Below, one piece after another: positions 52,637-61,218 of a stretch of 64,000 bases of DNA (the stretch's first letter is position 1; each line of letters begins with the position of its first letter). Both the position numbers and the translations under genes were made by a program. This DNA comes from Stagnihabitans tardus (lineage in GTDB: Bacteria; Pseudomonadota; Alphaproteobacteria; Rhodobacterales; Rhodobacteraceae), in the NCBI RefSeq assembly GCF_009925085.1, contig NZ_JAABNR010000004.1, positions 1 to 64,000 on the forward strand, written 5' to 3'. Below the pieces are notes generated by a model. The model saw only the letters and a list, made by a program, of their open reading frames with translations. It ran no database searches and was not told the DNA's origin.

Positions 52637-53725
52637 ATGCGACAGACCTTGCCCGAGATCCTCTCCGACCGCGTGGCGCGGGGCGACATCAAGCCCGACG
52701 CGCTGCAAGCCGCGCTGGCTGGCGCGCTGGAGCCCTTGCGCGCCTGGCTGGAAGAGCACGGGCCGCGCAAATCCGGGCTGAAGGCGCTGTTTTCGCGGGC
52801 TCCAAAGCCGCCGAAGGGCGTCTACCTTTGGGGCGGGGTCGGGCGCGGCAAGTCCATGATGATGGACCTTTTCTTCAACGCGACCGACCTTGGCGCAAAG
52901 CGGCGCGTGCATTTCCATGCCTTCATGCAAGAGGCCCACAAGGCCATGCATATCGCCCGGCAAAAGAACATCGAGGACGCGCTGGAGCCCTTTGCCGCAG
53001 CCCTCGTGGCCGACATCCGGCTTTTGGCCTTCGACGAGATGCAGATCACCGATATCGCCGATGCCATGGTCGTGGGCCGCTTGTTCGAGAAGCTTCTGGC
53101 GGGGGGTGTGGTCATTGTCGTGACCTCGAACCGCGCGCCGGAGGAGTTGTACAAGAACGGGCTGAACCGGGCGCTCTTCCTGCCCTTCATCGCCATGCTG
53201 CGCGAGCGGTTCGAGGTCATGGAGCTCGACAGCCCGCATGACTACCGCCAGAACCGGCTGGCGGGGGCTCAGGTCTATTTCCACCCCGCAGGGGCCACAC
53301 GGGGCGAGATCGCAGCGATCTGGGCCGACCTGACGCGGGGGGCCGAGGTCGGGCCCCTGGTCCTGGCCGTCAATGGCCGGCAGTTGGAGCTGTCGCGCTT
53401 TGCCAATGGCGCGGCGCGGGCCTCGTTCTGGGAGCTCTGCGGGCGGCCGCTGGGGCCGGGCGATTACCTGGCCCTGGCCCAGGCCGTGCGGGTCCTGGTG
53501 CTGGAGGATATCCCGCAGCTCTCGGCCTCGAACTACAACGAGGCCAAGCGCTTCGTGACCCTGGTGGACGCTTTGTATGAGGGCAAGGTGCGGCTCATCG
53601 CCTCGGCCGCCGATGAGCCGGAGCGGCTTTACCTCGAGGGCACGGGGTCCTTCGAATTCGCCCGCACGGCAAGCCGTCTGCGCGAGATGCAGGGGGCGGA
53701 GTGGGGCGCGGATCGCCAGGACTGA
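52637..53725 (+). CDS. zapE: Cell division ATPase ZapE (AFG1-like)
   Basis: 362 residues from ATG 52637. AFG1-type P-loop ATPase: GVYLWGGVGRGKSMMMDLFF (Walker A), FHAFMQEAHKAMH, LLAFDEMQITDIADAMVVGRLFEKLL (Walker B), VVIVVTSNRAPEELYKNGLNRALFLPFI, and the C-terminal LSASNYNEAKRFVTLVDALYEGKVRL. In E. coli ZapE binds FtsZ under stress; alphaproteobacterial members resemble mitochondrial AFG1. A 10-bp direct repeat (GGTATGCGAC twice, 52624-52643) contains two ATGs in different frames; only 52637 opens the family frame. Confidence 0.93.
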   Translation: MRQTLPEILSDRVARGDIKPDALQAALAGALEPLRAWLEEHGPRKSGLKALFSRAPKPPKGVYLWGGVGRGKSMMMDLFFNATDLGAKRRVHFHAFMQEAHKAMHIARQKNIEDALEPFAAALVADIRLLAFDEMQITDIADAMVVGRLFEKLLAGGVVIVVTSNRAPEELYKNGLNRALFLPFIAMLRERFEVMELDSPHDYRQNRLAGAQVYFHPAGATRGEIAAIWADLTRGAEVGPLVLAVNGRQLELSRFANGAARASFWELCGRPLGPGDYLALAQAVRVLVLEDIPQLSASNYNEAKRFVTLVDALYEGKVRLIASAADEPERLYLEGTGSFEFARTASRLREMQGAEWGADRQD

Positions 53726-53729
53726 CCCC

Positions 53730-53780
53730 GGGGAGGCCCCCGGTCGCCCCACCCACCCACCCGCGCCCGGGGGCCTCCCC
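53730..53780. terminator. Strong bidirectional terminator between zapE and tag
   Basis: GGGGAGGCCCCCGG (53730-53743) and CCGGGGGCCTCCCC (53767-53780) form a perfect 14-bp stem; the loop carries CCACCCACCCACCC. It separates convergent genes and touches the tag stop codon. Confidence 0.75.
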
Positions 53781-54340
53781 TACCGTCGCGACTTGTGACA
53801 GGTGACGAGGTGGTCGTCGATCAGCCCGCAGGCCTGCATCCAGGCATAGACGATGGTGGGCCCCACGAAGGTGAAGCCCGCCTTCTTCAGATCGCGCGAC
53901 AGGGCACGGGAGATCTCGGACTCCGTCGGGATATCGCCATGGGTCGCGGGGCGGTTCACCAGGGGTTTGCCGCCCACATGGCGCCAGCAGAAGGCGGCGA
54001 AATCGGGGATATCCAGATAGGCGCGGGCGTTCTTGACCGCGCCCGCGATCTTGCCGCGATGGCGCACGATGCCGGGGTTCTGCAAGGCGCGCTCGATCCG
54101 GGCCTCCTCCCATTGGGCGATGCGGGCCGGGTCGAAGCCCTCGAACTCGGCGCGGAAAGCCTCGCGCTTGCGCAGGATCGTGATCCAGGAGAGCCCGGCC
54201 TGGAACCCGTCCAGGATCAGCTTCTCCCACAAGGCGCGTGGGTCGTATTCCGCCACGCCCCATTCCTGGTCGTGATAGGCCATGTACAGCGGGTCACTTC
54301 CGCACCAGGGGCAGCGGTTCAGGTCTTGGGGCAGGGACAT
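53780..54340 (-). CDS. tag: DNA-3-methyladenine glycosylase I
   Basis: 186 residues. Diagnostic features: RCPWCGSDPLYMAYHDQEWGV near the N-terminus, the helix LWEKLILDGFQAGLSWITILRKREAFR, and the zinc ligands split between the N-terminal Cys/His and C-terminal His...His/Cys (HLVTCHKSRR). Excises 3-methyladenine in base-excision repair. Complete length. Confidence 0.95.
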   Translation of the reverse strand: MSLPQDLNRCPWCGSDPLYMAYHDQEWGVAEYDPRALWEKLILDGFQAGLSWITILRKREAFRAEFEGFDPARIAQWEEARIERALQNPGIVRHRGKIAGAVKNARAYLDIPDFAAFCWRHVGGKPLVNRPATHGDIPTESEISRALSRDLKKAGFTFVGPTIVYAWMQACGLIDDHLVTCHKSRR

Positions 54341-54472
54341 CCTGGGCCTTATTGTTTCGTATTTTGCATAAAACCGGAAATTCACCGGCCATTTACGAAT
54401 GTCGCAGAGATTGCGCAGATGACCAAGGCAGCGTGATAAGGTCCAACGCGCTTGTGGCGCAAGAGGGACGCG

Positions 54473-55303
54473 ATGAAACTGACGGACATCAGCAATGGAT
54501 CGGGGTTCGACAGCCCCCTGGGCGTGGCCGTCTCGATGGCCGAGCGTGAGACCATGGTCATGGTGGAAGAGGCGATCCGCCTTCGCCGCGTGGCCCTGGC
54601 CTATCAGCCCGTGGTCCTGTCGCGCGACCCCTCCCGCGTGGCCTTTCACGAAGGCCTGATCCGCGTGCTGGAACCCAATGGCCGCATCATCCCGGCCGGG
54701 GAATTCATGCCCGTGGTCGAGGCGCATCAGCTTGGCCGCGAGATCGACTGCGCCGCGCTGGAACTGGGCCTGCGCGAACTGGCTCTGCATCCCGACCTGC
54801 GGCTGTCGATCAACATGTCGGCGCGGTCGATCGGCTATCCGCGCTGGCTGCGGGTGCTGAATGCCGGGATCGATGCGGGCCCGACCGTGGGCGAACGCCT
54901 GATTCTCGAAATCACCGAAAGCTCGGCCATGACCGTGCCCGAATTGGTCGTGGCCTTCATGGAGGATTACCAGCGCAAGGGCGTGGCCTTTGCCCTGGAC
55001 GATTTCGGCGCCGGAAACACCGCGATCCGCTACTTCAAGGACTTCTTCTTTGACATCCTGAAGATCGACGGCCAATTCGCCCGCCGCATCCACCGCGACC
55101 CCGACAACCGGGCGCTGATGGCCGCCATGGTGTCAATCGGCAAGCATTTCGAGATGTTTACCGTGGCCGAGGCCGTGGAATCGCCCGAGGAAGCCGCCTG
55201 CCTGCAAGAGCTGGGGGTCGACTGCATGCAGGGCTTCCTCTTCGGCGCGCCCTCGGTCCAGCCGCCCTGGGCGCCGGACCTCGCCGCGCGGAAGCTGGCC
55301 TGA
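54473..55303 (+). CDS. EAL-domain protein, probable c-di-GMP phosphodiesterase
   Basis: 276 residues from ATG 54473 (AAGAGGGAC upstream). One EAL domain from about residue 32: LAYQPVVL, FHEGLIRVL (EAL read as EGL), LSINMSARSIG, LILEITESSA, VAFALDDFGAGNT, ILKIDGQF and VAEAVESPEEAACLQELGVDCMQGFLFG. The metal- and base-binding Glu, Asn, Glu, Asp-Asp, Lys and Glu appear to be present, so it is likely active. No sensor or GGDEF part and no membrane segment. Could lower c-di-GMP to favour motility; the RTX protein and response regulator nearby are possible outputs. Confidence 0.87.
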   Translation: MKLTDISNGSGFDSPLGVAVSMAERETMVMVEEAIRLRRVALAYQPVVLSRDPSRVAFHEGLIRVLEPNGRIIPAGEFMPVVEAHQLGREIDCAALELGLRELALHPDLRLSINMSARSIGYPRWLRVLNAGIDAGPTVGERLILEITESSAMTVPELVVAFMEDYQRKGVAFALDDFGAGNTAIRYFKDFFFDILKIDGQFARRIHRDPDNRALMAAMVSIGKHFEMFTVAEAVESPEEAACLQELGVDCMQGFLFGAPSVQPPWAPDLAARKLA

Positions 55304-55483
55304 ACCCCAGTCCTGACCCTTGCGCTGACATGACAGGGTTTGCGCTTCGTGCATGACGCTGCGGCAATCTGGCCATAGCCCGGCCCCAAGCAAAAGTTGA
55401 TTTTTAACCCTGTTCCGTCTAGGCCATGCTGCAGAGCGGCATGGAGGAGCCAGCCGCGCCAGGATGGAAAAGGCGAGGATACC

Positions 55484-56659
55484 ATGACCAATGTCGTGAT
55501 CGTTTCGGCGGCGCGGACCGCTGTCGGCAGCTTCAACGGGGCTTTTGCCGCCACTCCGGCGCATGATCTGGGGGCCGCGGTGATCGAGGCCGTCGTGGCG
55601 CGGGCGGGTATCGAGAAGGCCGAGGTCGAAGAGACGATCCTGGGCCAGGTGCTGACCGCCGGTCAGGGGCAGAACCCGGCGCGGCAAGCCGCGATCAAGG
55701 CCGGTCTGAACAAGGAGGCCTCGGCCTGGGGTCTGAACCAGGTTTGTGGCTCGGGCCTTCGGGCGGTGGCCCTGGGCGCGCAGCATGTGCAGCTGGGCGA
55801 TGCCGGGATCGTGGTGGCCGGTGGCCAGGAAAACATGAGCCTCTCCCCCCATGTCGCGCATCTGCGCGCGGGCCAGAAGATGGGCGACCTGAACTTCATC
55901 GACTCGATGATCCGCGACGGTCTGTGGGACGCCTTCAACGGCTATCACATGGGCATCACCGCCGAGAATGTCGCCAAGCAGTGGGAGATCTCCCGCGAGG
56001 CGCAGGACCTCTTCGCCCTGGCCTCGCAGAACAAGGCCGAGGCCGCGCAGAAGGCCGGCCGCTTCGTCGAGGAAATCGTCCCCTTCCTGATCAAGACCCG
56101 CAAGGGCGATGTGACGGTGGATGCCGATGAATACATTCGCCATGGCGCGACGCTGGAGTCGATGTCCAAGCTGCGCCCGGCCTTCGCCAAGGATGGCTCG
56201 GTGACGGCCGGCAATGCCTCCGGTCTGAACGACGGCGCGGCGGCGGTTTTGCTGATGTCCGAGGCCGAGGCTGCGCGCCGGGGCCTGAAGCCGCTCGCCC
56301 GCATCGCCTCCTATGCGACGGCTGGCCTGGACCCCGCGATCATGGGCGTGGGCCCGATCTTCGCAAGCCGCAAGGCGCTGACCAAGGCGGGCTGGAACGC
56401 CGCCGACCTCGACCTGGTCGAAGCCAACGAGGCCTTCGCGGCCCAGGCCTGCGCGGTCAACAAGGACATGGGCTGGAACCCGGATGTGGTGAACGTGAAC
56501 GGCGGCGCCATCGCCATCGGCCACCCGATCGGGGCTTCGGGCGCCCGGATCCTGAACACGCTGATCCACGAGATGAAGCGTCGCGGCGCCAAGAAGGGCC
56601 TCGCCACTTTGTGCATCGGCGGCGGCATGGGCGTTGCCATGTGCCTCGAGGGTCTCTGA
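55484..56659 (+). CDS. phaA: Acetyl-CoA acetyltransferase (beta-ketothiolase)
   Basis: 391 residues from ATG 55484. Thiolase signatures: nucleophile Cys in [32 protein letters not shown] with the catalytic His, and the second Cys in [12 protein letters not shown]. Condenses two acetyl-CoA to acetoacetyl-CoA. The next gene is the reductase phaB, so the pair provides (R)-3-hydroxybutyryl-CoA for polyhydroxybutyrate. phaC is not in the window. Confidence 0.96.
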   Translation: MTNVVIVSAARTAVGSFNGAFAATPAHDLGAAVIEAVVARAGIEKAEVEETILGQVLTAGQGQNPARQAAIKAGLNKEASAWGLNQVCGSGLRAVALGAQHVQLGDAGIVVAGGQENMSLSPHVAHLRAGQKMGDLNFIDSMIRDGLWDAFNGYHMGITAENVAKQWEISREAQDLFALASQNKAEAAQKAGRFVEEIVPFLIKTRKGDVTVDADEYIRHGATLESMSKLRPAFAKDGSVTAGNASGLNDGAAAVLLMSEAEAARRGLKPLARIASYATAGLDPAIMGVGPIFASRKALTKAGWNAADLDLVEANEAFAAQACAVNKDMGWNPDVVNVNGGAIAIGHPIGASGARILNTLIHEMKRRGAKKGLATLCIGGGMGVAMCLEGL

Positions 56660-56696
56660 CCTTTCCGAATTTCGGGTGCGAAAATCTGTCACATCT

Positions 56697-56725
56697 CCCC
56701 TTGCGCAATAAAGTTGCGCAAGGGG
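56697..56725. promoter_or_regulatory. Perfect 12-bp inverted repeat with TTGCGCAA arms between phaA and phaB
   Basis: CCCCTTGCGCAA (56697-56708) and TTGCGCAAGGGG (56714-56725) around TAAAG. It can act as an RNA hairpin or as paired TGCGCA protein-binding sites. PhaR-type regulators of PHB genes bind TGC-rich DNA, so an operator is plausible. There is no T-run for a simple terminator. Confidence 0.55.
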
Positions 56726-56766
56726 CCTGAATTCTTGTAACTGATTTCCTGTAGAGGGAGGATGAC

Positions 56767-57492
56767 ATGTCGAAAGTGGCTCTGGTGACGGGAGGCTCGC
56801 GCGGGATCGGCGCGGCGATCTCGGTGGCGTTGAAGGCGGCGGGCTATACGGTCGCCGCGAATTACGCGGGCAATGACGAGGCGGCGGCGAAGTTCACCGC
56901 CGAGACCGGGATCAAGACCTACAAGTGGTCGGTCGCCGATTACGACGCCTGCAAGGCGGGGATCGCCCAGGTCGAGGCCGAGCTGGGCCCGGTTTCGGTC
57001 CTGGTGAACAATGCGGGCATCACGCGCGACGCGATGTTCCACAAGATGACCCCGCAGCAGTGGAAAGAGGTCATCGACACCAACCTGTCGGGCGTCTTCA
57101 ACATGACCCATCCGCTGTGGTCGGGGATGCGGGATCGCAAGTTCGGGCGGGTGGTCAATATCTCGTCCATAAACGGTCAAAAGGGTCAGGCGGGCCAGGC
57201 GAATTACTCGGCCGCCAAGGCGGGGGACCTGGGCTTCACCAAGGCGCTGGCGCAAGAGGGCGCAAGGGCGGGGATAACCGTCAACGCGATCTGCCCGGGC
57301 TATATCGCGACCGAGATGGTGAAGGCCATCGACGAGAAGGTCCTGGCCGAGCGCATCATCCCGCAGATCCCCGTCGGCCGCCTGGGTGAACCGGAAGAGA
57401 TCGCGCGGATCGTGGTCTTCCTGGCCTCGGAAGACGCGGGCTTCATCACCGGCTCGACCATCTCGGCCAACGGCGGGCAGTTCTTCGTCTGA
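56767..57492 (+). CDS. phaB: Acetoacetyl-CoA reductase
   Basis: 241-residue NADPH-type SDR: VTGGSRGIGAAI, ANYAGNDEAA (no acidic NAD-selecting residue), LVNNAGITRDAMFHKM, catalytic Ser and Tyr in NISSINGQKGQAGQANYSAAKAG, then AICPGYIATEMV. The ITRDAMFHKM segment is typical of PhaB. AGAGGGAGG precedes the start. 107 nt after phaA, separated by a strong inverted repeat. Confidence 0.95.
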   Translation: MSKVALVTGGSRGIGAAISVALKAAGYTVAANYAGNDEAAAKFTAETGIKTYKWSVADYDACKAGIAQVEAELGPVSVLVNNAGITRDAMFHKMTPQQWKEVIDTNLSGVFNMTHPLWSGMRDRKFGRVVNISSINGQKGQAGQANYSAAKAGDLGFTKALAQEGARAGITVNAICPGYIATEMVKAIDEKVLAERIIPQIPVGRLGEPEEIARIVVFLASEDAGFITGSTISANGGQFFV

Positions 57493-57568
57493 GCGGGGTC
57501 CGGGAGGTTTTGCAGGCATGAAATGCCAGCGAAGCCTCCAGGAGGACGCCGGGGGTGATGAGCGCCCG

Positions 57569-57593
57569 GAAAACCTTCCAGTGGAAGGTTTTC
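57569..57593. terminator. Perfect 11-bp hairpin downstream of phaB
   Basis: GAAAACCTTCC (57569-57579) pairs with GGAAGGTTTTC (57583-57593) with a 3-nt loop. The stem ends in A and T runs, so it can act as a terminator in both directions, about 80 nt after phaB. Confidence 0.65.
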
Positions 57594-57649
57594 AGCGAAG
57601 AACGCCGCGCAACGCCTTGCGCGGCAGGGGCGCCCCCCGAACCCCCCGC

Positions 57650-57712
57650 CCAAAGGGGAGCACGCTCCCCTTTGGAAACCCCGTGGATATTTTTGACCAG
57701 AAAAAATGAAAG
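57650..57712 (+). repeat. Dispersed palindromic repeat, diverged unit (family 1)
   Basis: CCAAAGGGGAGC and GCTCCCCTTTGG form a perfect 12-bp stem (57650-57675), followed by CCCCGTGGATATTTTTGACCAG and AAAAAATGAAAG, matching the order hairpin, GGATATTT, TGAAAG of the other units. Confidence 0.65.
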
Positions 57713-57804
57713 AGTCGCCCGGATCGGGACGCCTTTTGTCCTTCATTCTGGCCAAGACTGACGAGGGTTTCTCAAGGGGGCCCCCGGCCCTCTTGAGGCG
57801 GGGG

Positions 57805-57865
57805 GGCGGGGGTATGCCATTTGTTTCGCCACGGGTTCGAGAAACAAGTGGCATGAGCCCCCGCC
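57805..57865 (+). promoter_or_regulatory. Long stem-loop directly upstream of the DMT transporter
   Basis: Two helix blocks: GGCGGGGG (57805-57812) with CCCCCGCC (57858-57865), and ATGCCATTTGTTTC (57814-57827) with GAAACAAGTGGCAT (57841-57854; one mismatch), loop of 13 nt. Total about 22 paired bases, ending 12 nt before ATG 57878. Position suggests control of transporter expression (attenuator or start-site occlusion) or a regulator-binding palindrome. Confidence 0.5.
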
Positions 57866-57877
57866 TCACCTTGCGTC

Positions 57878-58756
57878 ATGGCGAAACTTCGGCTCAATAG
57901 CCAAATGACCAAGACAAGAGCCACCTGGATTGGGTTCACCGCCGTTCTGATGTGGGGTGCGCTTGCGGCCCTGACGATCGGCACAGCCCCCGTGCCGCCC
58001 TTGCAACTGAACGCGATCTGCTTTGGCCTGGGTGGGCTCATCGGCCTGATCTGGATGGCTGCCACAGGTGGCTTTGGCCGCCTGAGGGGCGTCTCCTGGA
58101 AGGTCTATGCCTTTGGCACGCTTGGGCTTTTCGGCTATCACCTGATCTATTTCACCGCCTTCCGCCTGGCGCCCTATGCCCAGACCAGCCTCATCGCCTA
58201 TCTCTGGCCGCTCTTCATTGTCCTCTTCTCCGGCCTCCTGCCCGGAGAGCGCCTGCGCCCGCTCCACCTGGTCGGCGCCGCCGTGGCCTTTGCGGGCGCT
58301 GCGCTTATCGTCCTCGGACGCGGCGCCGCAACGGGACCCGGAGCCGGGCTCGGCATGGCGCTGGCCTTCCTTTGCGCCCTGACCTGGGCCGGCTATTCCA
58401 TCCTCTCCCGCCGCCTCGGAGAAGTCCCGACCGAGGCCGTCACCCTCTATTGCCTGGCCACCGCCCTCCTGTCGGCGCTGTGTCACCTGGGGCTCGAGAC
58501 CACCGCCTGGCCCGCGACGGGGCAGGGCTGGCTCTCGGTCGCGGCCCTGGGCCTCGGTCCTGTGGGGCTCGCCTTCTTCACCTGGGACATCGGGATGAAA
58601 CGCGGCGACATCCAGCTCCTGGGCACGCTCTCTTACGCAGCCCCTCTCCTCTCGACGTTGATCCTGGTGGCCACCGGCGGGGCCGAGCCCACCATCAGCC
58701 TTGGCCTCTCTGCGCTTTTGATCACCGCCGGGGCGGGCCTGGCCGCCCGCGCCTGA
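57878..58756 (+). CDS. EamA/DMT-family transporter
   Basis: 292 residues (or 283 from ATG 57905). Ten membrane helices in two EamA repeats; typical pieces are TWIGFTAVLMWGALAAL, LGLFGYHLIYFTAFRLAPYAQTSLIAYLWPLFIVLFSGLL, and TWAGYSILSRRLGE. The repeat ends LSYAAPLLSTLILVATGGAEP. Resembles the YdcZ/YedA-like metabolite exporters, often for amino acids; substrate unknown. Neither possible start has a clear ribosome-binding site, and a long stem-loop lies just upstream. Confidence 0.85.
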   Translation: MAKLRLNSQMTKTRATWIGFTAVLMWGALAALTIGTAPVPPLQLNAICFGLGGLIGLIWMAATGGFGRLRGVSWKVYAFGTLGLFGYHLIYFTAFRLAPYAQTSLIAYLWPLFIVLFSGLLPGERLRPLHLVGAAVAFAGAALIVLGRGAATGPGAGLGMALAFLCALTWAGYSILSRRLGEVPTEAVTLYCLATALLSALCHLGLETTAWPATGQGWLSVAALGLGPVGLAFFTWDIGMKRGDIQLLGTLSYAAPLLSTLILVATGGAEPTISLGLSALLITAGAGLAARA

Positions 58757-58760
58757 CCCC

Positions 58761-58814
58761 GCAGTCGGCAGGGCCGGGGCAGGGCGGAGGCGCTGCGGGG
58801 GCAGTCGGCAGGGC
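58761..58814 (-). repeat. 14-mer repeat cluster C (2 copies, family 2)
   Basis: GCAGTCGGCAGGGC at 58761-58774 and 58801-58814, identical, same orientation, 40 nt apart, starting 5 nt after the transporter stop. Confidence 0.82.
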
Positions 58815-58824
58815 CCAGAATGAA

Positions 58825-58850
58825 AAAGGGCGACCCGGGGGCCGCCCTTT
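58825..58850. terminator. Bidirectional terminator between the DMT transporter and DUF465
   Basis: AAAGGGCG (58825-58832) pairs with CGCCCTTT (58843-58850), with an A-run before and a T-run after. Confidence 0.65.
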
Positions 58851-58920
58851 CGCATCTTCGCTGGAACGGACCCCAAGCCATCGCAAGCCCGCATCGGGCA
58901 CGATCGGCGGGTCCTGCGCC

Positions 58921-59085
58921 TTATTGCGACAGCCGCGTGATCTCCTCTTTGATCTTCAGCTTCTGCTTTTTCATCTCGGCGATGTCCAGATCGCTGGTGC
59001 CGGGGCTCCGCTGGGCCACCTCCACCGCGGTCGAGAGGTTTTCGTGCTTCCGCTTCAGCTCGGCGATATGCGAGGCAACGGACAT
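58921..59085 (-). CDS. DUF465 (YdcH) family protein
   Basis: 54 residues: MSVASHIAELKRKHENLS opening, one or two helices, and the family end MKKQKLKIKEEITRLS. GAGGAGAAG ribosome-binding site 4-10 nt before ATG 59085. Short coiled-coil protein of unknown function, very common in alphaproteobacteria. Confidence 0.9.
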   Translation of the reverse strand: MSVASHIAELKRKHENLSTAVEVAQRSPGTSDLDIAEMKKQKLKIKEEITRLSQ

Positions 59086-59195
59086 GGACTTCTCCTCATT
59101 CTGGTTGCTCAGGACCCCAGTGAGCCATGAAAATCCGAGTCTGTCATCAAAACTTCACGGTTACTCTGCCGAAAGTTGAGTAAAGAGCGCGTTAA

Positions 59196-59939
59196 TCAGC
59201 CAAATTCCGCCAAGAGCCCGGCGCCCATGCGCAGGATTTCGTTGGCGCGCGGCGTATAGCCCTCGCGGTCGCCCTCATGCGCCGCGCCCCGGTGCAGGAC
59301 CAGGGGCGCCAGCATCCGGAACCCCGCCCGCCCGCCCTTCCGCGCCCGCAGGATCAGACGTTTCGCCTCCCGCCCCTCGCGCGGCAAAAGCGGCAAGAGC
59401 CGGGCCGAGCCGAGTTTCCCAAGGCTGCCAAGCACTTCCGGCAGGCCCTCGGTCGAAAAGATCATCGTCAGCCAGCCCCCGGGCTCCAGCCGCCGCGCCG
59501 CAGCCTCGACCCAGGGCGCAAGCCCGATCTCGGCGCGCAGCGCAATGTCGCGGCCCGTGACCGGCGATTGCGTGCCGCCGCGCGGATAGAAGGGCGGGTT
59601 GGCGATGACATGGTCAAAGCCGCGCCGGAGGCTCGGCGGCATCTCCGTCAGGTCTCCGGTCACCACCTCCAGCGCCATGCCGTTCTCGGTGGCATTGCGC
59701 CGGGCCAACGCCGCGTAATCCTCCTGCAGCTCCAGCCCCGCCTGCAAAAGCCCCGGCACCCGCGCGCCAAGGCACAAGGAGGCCGCCCCCGCCCCGCAGC
59801 CGAGGTCCAAGACGCTTTGCCCCGGTTCGGCCGGGCAGGCCGCCGCCAGAAGCACGGCATCATTGGCCGCGCGGTAGCCCTTTTCCGGCTGCCACAGATG
59901 CAGGCGGCCGCAAAGAAAGGCATCATGGGTCAGGCTCAC
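59196..59939 (-). CDS. TrmN6-like tRNA1(Val) adenine-N6 methyltransferase
   Basis: 247 residues. Opens THDAFLCGRLHLWQPEKGYRAANDAVLLAA, the standard start of this family, followed by AdoMet loop VLDLGCGAGAASLCL, acidic GLELQ, and catalytic NPPF in VIANPPFYPRGG. Should methylate adenine at N6 in tRNA (position 37 of tRNA-Val in E. coli). Starts overlap the end of the DUF2007 gene by 4 nt. Confidence 0.88.
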   Translation of the reverse strand: MSLTHDAFLCGRLHLWQPEKGYRAANDAVLLAAACPAEPGQSVLDLGCGAGAASLCLGARVPGLLQAGLELQEDYAALARRNATENGMALEVVTGDLTEMPPSLRRGFDHVIANPPFYPRGGTQSPVTGRDIALRAEIGLAPWVEAAARRLEPGGWLTMIFSTEGLPEVLGSLGKLGSARLLPLLPREGREAKRLILRARKGGRAGFRMLAPLVLHRGAAHEGDREGYTPRANEILRMGAGLLAEFG

Positions 59940-60157
59940 TTCAGCGCCTCGGCCGGGAAATCATTGTCGACCAGGACCGCGCGGGCGACGAAGTAATCCC
60001 GCTCGGCCACCATCAAGCGGCGCGGCAAGAGGAAGCTCGAACCCGTGAAGACGCTCATGTGGACGTCCAGCTCAAAGGCCGCTATATCCTCGCCCGCAAG
60101 CAATGCCTGCGCGAAGGGGATCAGCGTGGGGTCTGTGGTCGAGACAAGAAGCCGCAT
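59936..60157 (-). CDS. DUF2007 family protein
   Basis: 73 residues from ATG 60157. MRLLVSTTDPTLIPFAQALLAGEDIAAF is the standard opening, followed by a central loop and the RLMVAERDYFVARAVLVDND segment. Signal-transducing PII-like small fold; function unknown. Coupled to the methyltransferase and divergent from the polyprenyl synthase. Confidence 0.88.
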   Translation of the reverse strand: MRLLVSTTDPTLIPFAQALLAGEDIAAFELDVHMSVFTGSSFLLPRRLMVAERDYFVARAVLVDNDFPAEALK

Positions 60158-60213
60158 GATCCGATGGTTAACCCGCAAGCGCCCGCCCGTCGAGGGCCCG
60201 TCGAGGTGTAAGG

Positions 60214-61212
60214 ATGAACGTGACCGCCGCGCTGAAACCCCAGGATGCCCTGGCCGCCCACCTCGCAGCTGACATGGAGGCGGTCAACGCCCTGATCCGC
60301 GAGCGCATGGCCAGCCGTCATGCGCCCCGCATCCCCGAGGTGACCGCTCACCTGGTCGAAGCCGGGGGCAAGCGGCTGCGGCCGATGCTGACCCTGGCCG
60401 CGGCCCGGCTCTGCGGTTACCAGGGGGGCGACCATGTCAAGCTGGCGGCCACGGTGGAGTTCATCCATACCGCGACGCTTCTCCATGATGACGTGGTCGA
60501 TGAAAGCACCCAGCGGCGCGGGCGGCCGACGGCCAACCTCCTGTGGGACAACAAGTCCTCGGTCCTGGTGGGCGACTATCTCTTCGCCCGCAGCTTTCAG
60601 TTGATGGTGGAAACCGGGTCCTTGCGGGTGCTCGACATCCTCGCCAATGCCAGCGCCACGATAGCCGAGGGCGAGGTCCTGCAATTGACCGCCGCCCAGG
60701 ATCTGAAGACCGACGAGGGGATCTATCTGCAAGTGGTGCGCGGCAAGACGGCGGCGCTGTTCTCGGCCGCGACCGAGGCGGGGGGCGTGATCGCGGGCGC
60801 GCCGGAGGCGGAGGTCAAGGCGCTCTTCGACTATGGTGACGCGCTTGGGGTGGCCTTCCAGATCGCCGATGACCTTCTGGATTACGGCGGCAGCTCGGCT
60901 GTGATCGGCAAGAACACCGGCGATGATTTCCGCGAGCGCAAGGTGACCCTGCCGGTGATCAAGGCCGTGGCCCGCGCCTCGGCCGAAGAGCGCACCTTCT
61001 GGGTCCGGGTGATCGAGAAGGGCGACCAACGGGACGGCGACCTGGAACGGGCGCTGGCGCTCTTGACCTCCAGCGGCGCGCTCGAGGCGGCGCGGGCTGA
61101 CGCTTTCGCCTGGGCCGCCAAGGCGCGTGCGGCGCTTTCGCTTCTCCCCGATCACCCGTTGCGCGCCATTCTGTCGGACCTGGCGGATTACGTGGTGAGC
61201 CGGTTGAACTGA
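60214..61212 (+). CDS. ispB: All-trans polyprenyl diphosphate synthase (ubiquinone side chain)
   Basis: 332 residues. First Asp-rich motif in TATLLHDDVVDESTQRRGRPT, second in FQIADDLLDYGG, plus GGKRLRPML and KTAALFSAATEAG. The length and lack of bulky residues just before the first motif fit a long-chain (octa- to decaprenyl) synthase; Rhodobacteraceae make UQ-10, so decaprenyl is likely. Gives the tail for the ubiquinone made with help of the hydroxylase at 26835. Confidence 0.92.
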   Translation: MNVTAALKPQDALAAHLAADMEAVNALIRERMASRHAPRIPEVTAHLVEAGGKRLRPMLTLAAARLCGYQGGDHVKLAATVEFIHTATLLHDDVVDESTQRRGRPTANLLWDNKSSVLVGDYLFARSFQLMVETGSLRVLDILANASATIAEGEVLQLTAAQDLKTDEGIYLQVVRGKTAALFSAATEAGGVIAGAPEAEVKALFDYGDALGVAFQIADDLLDYGGSSAVIGKNTGDDFRERKVTLPVIKAVARASAEERTFWVRVIEKGDQRDGDLERALALLTSSGALEAARADAFAWAAKARAALSLLPDHPLRAILSDLADYVVSRLN

Positions 61213-61218
61213 GGGGGG

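Larger units (their letters stand above)
57493..57877. other. Repeat-rich intergenic region upstream of the DMT transporter
   Basis: 385 nt with no credible gene but dense secondary structure: a 11-bp inverted repeat at 57569-57593, a family-1 repeat unit at 57650-57712, and a long imperfect stem-loop at 57805-57865 just before the transporter. Confidence 0.65.
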
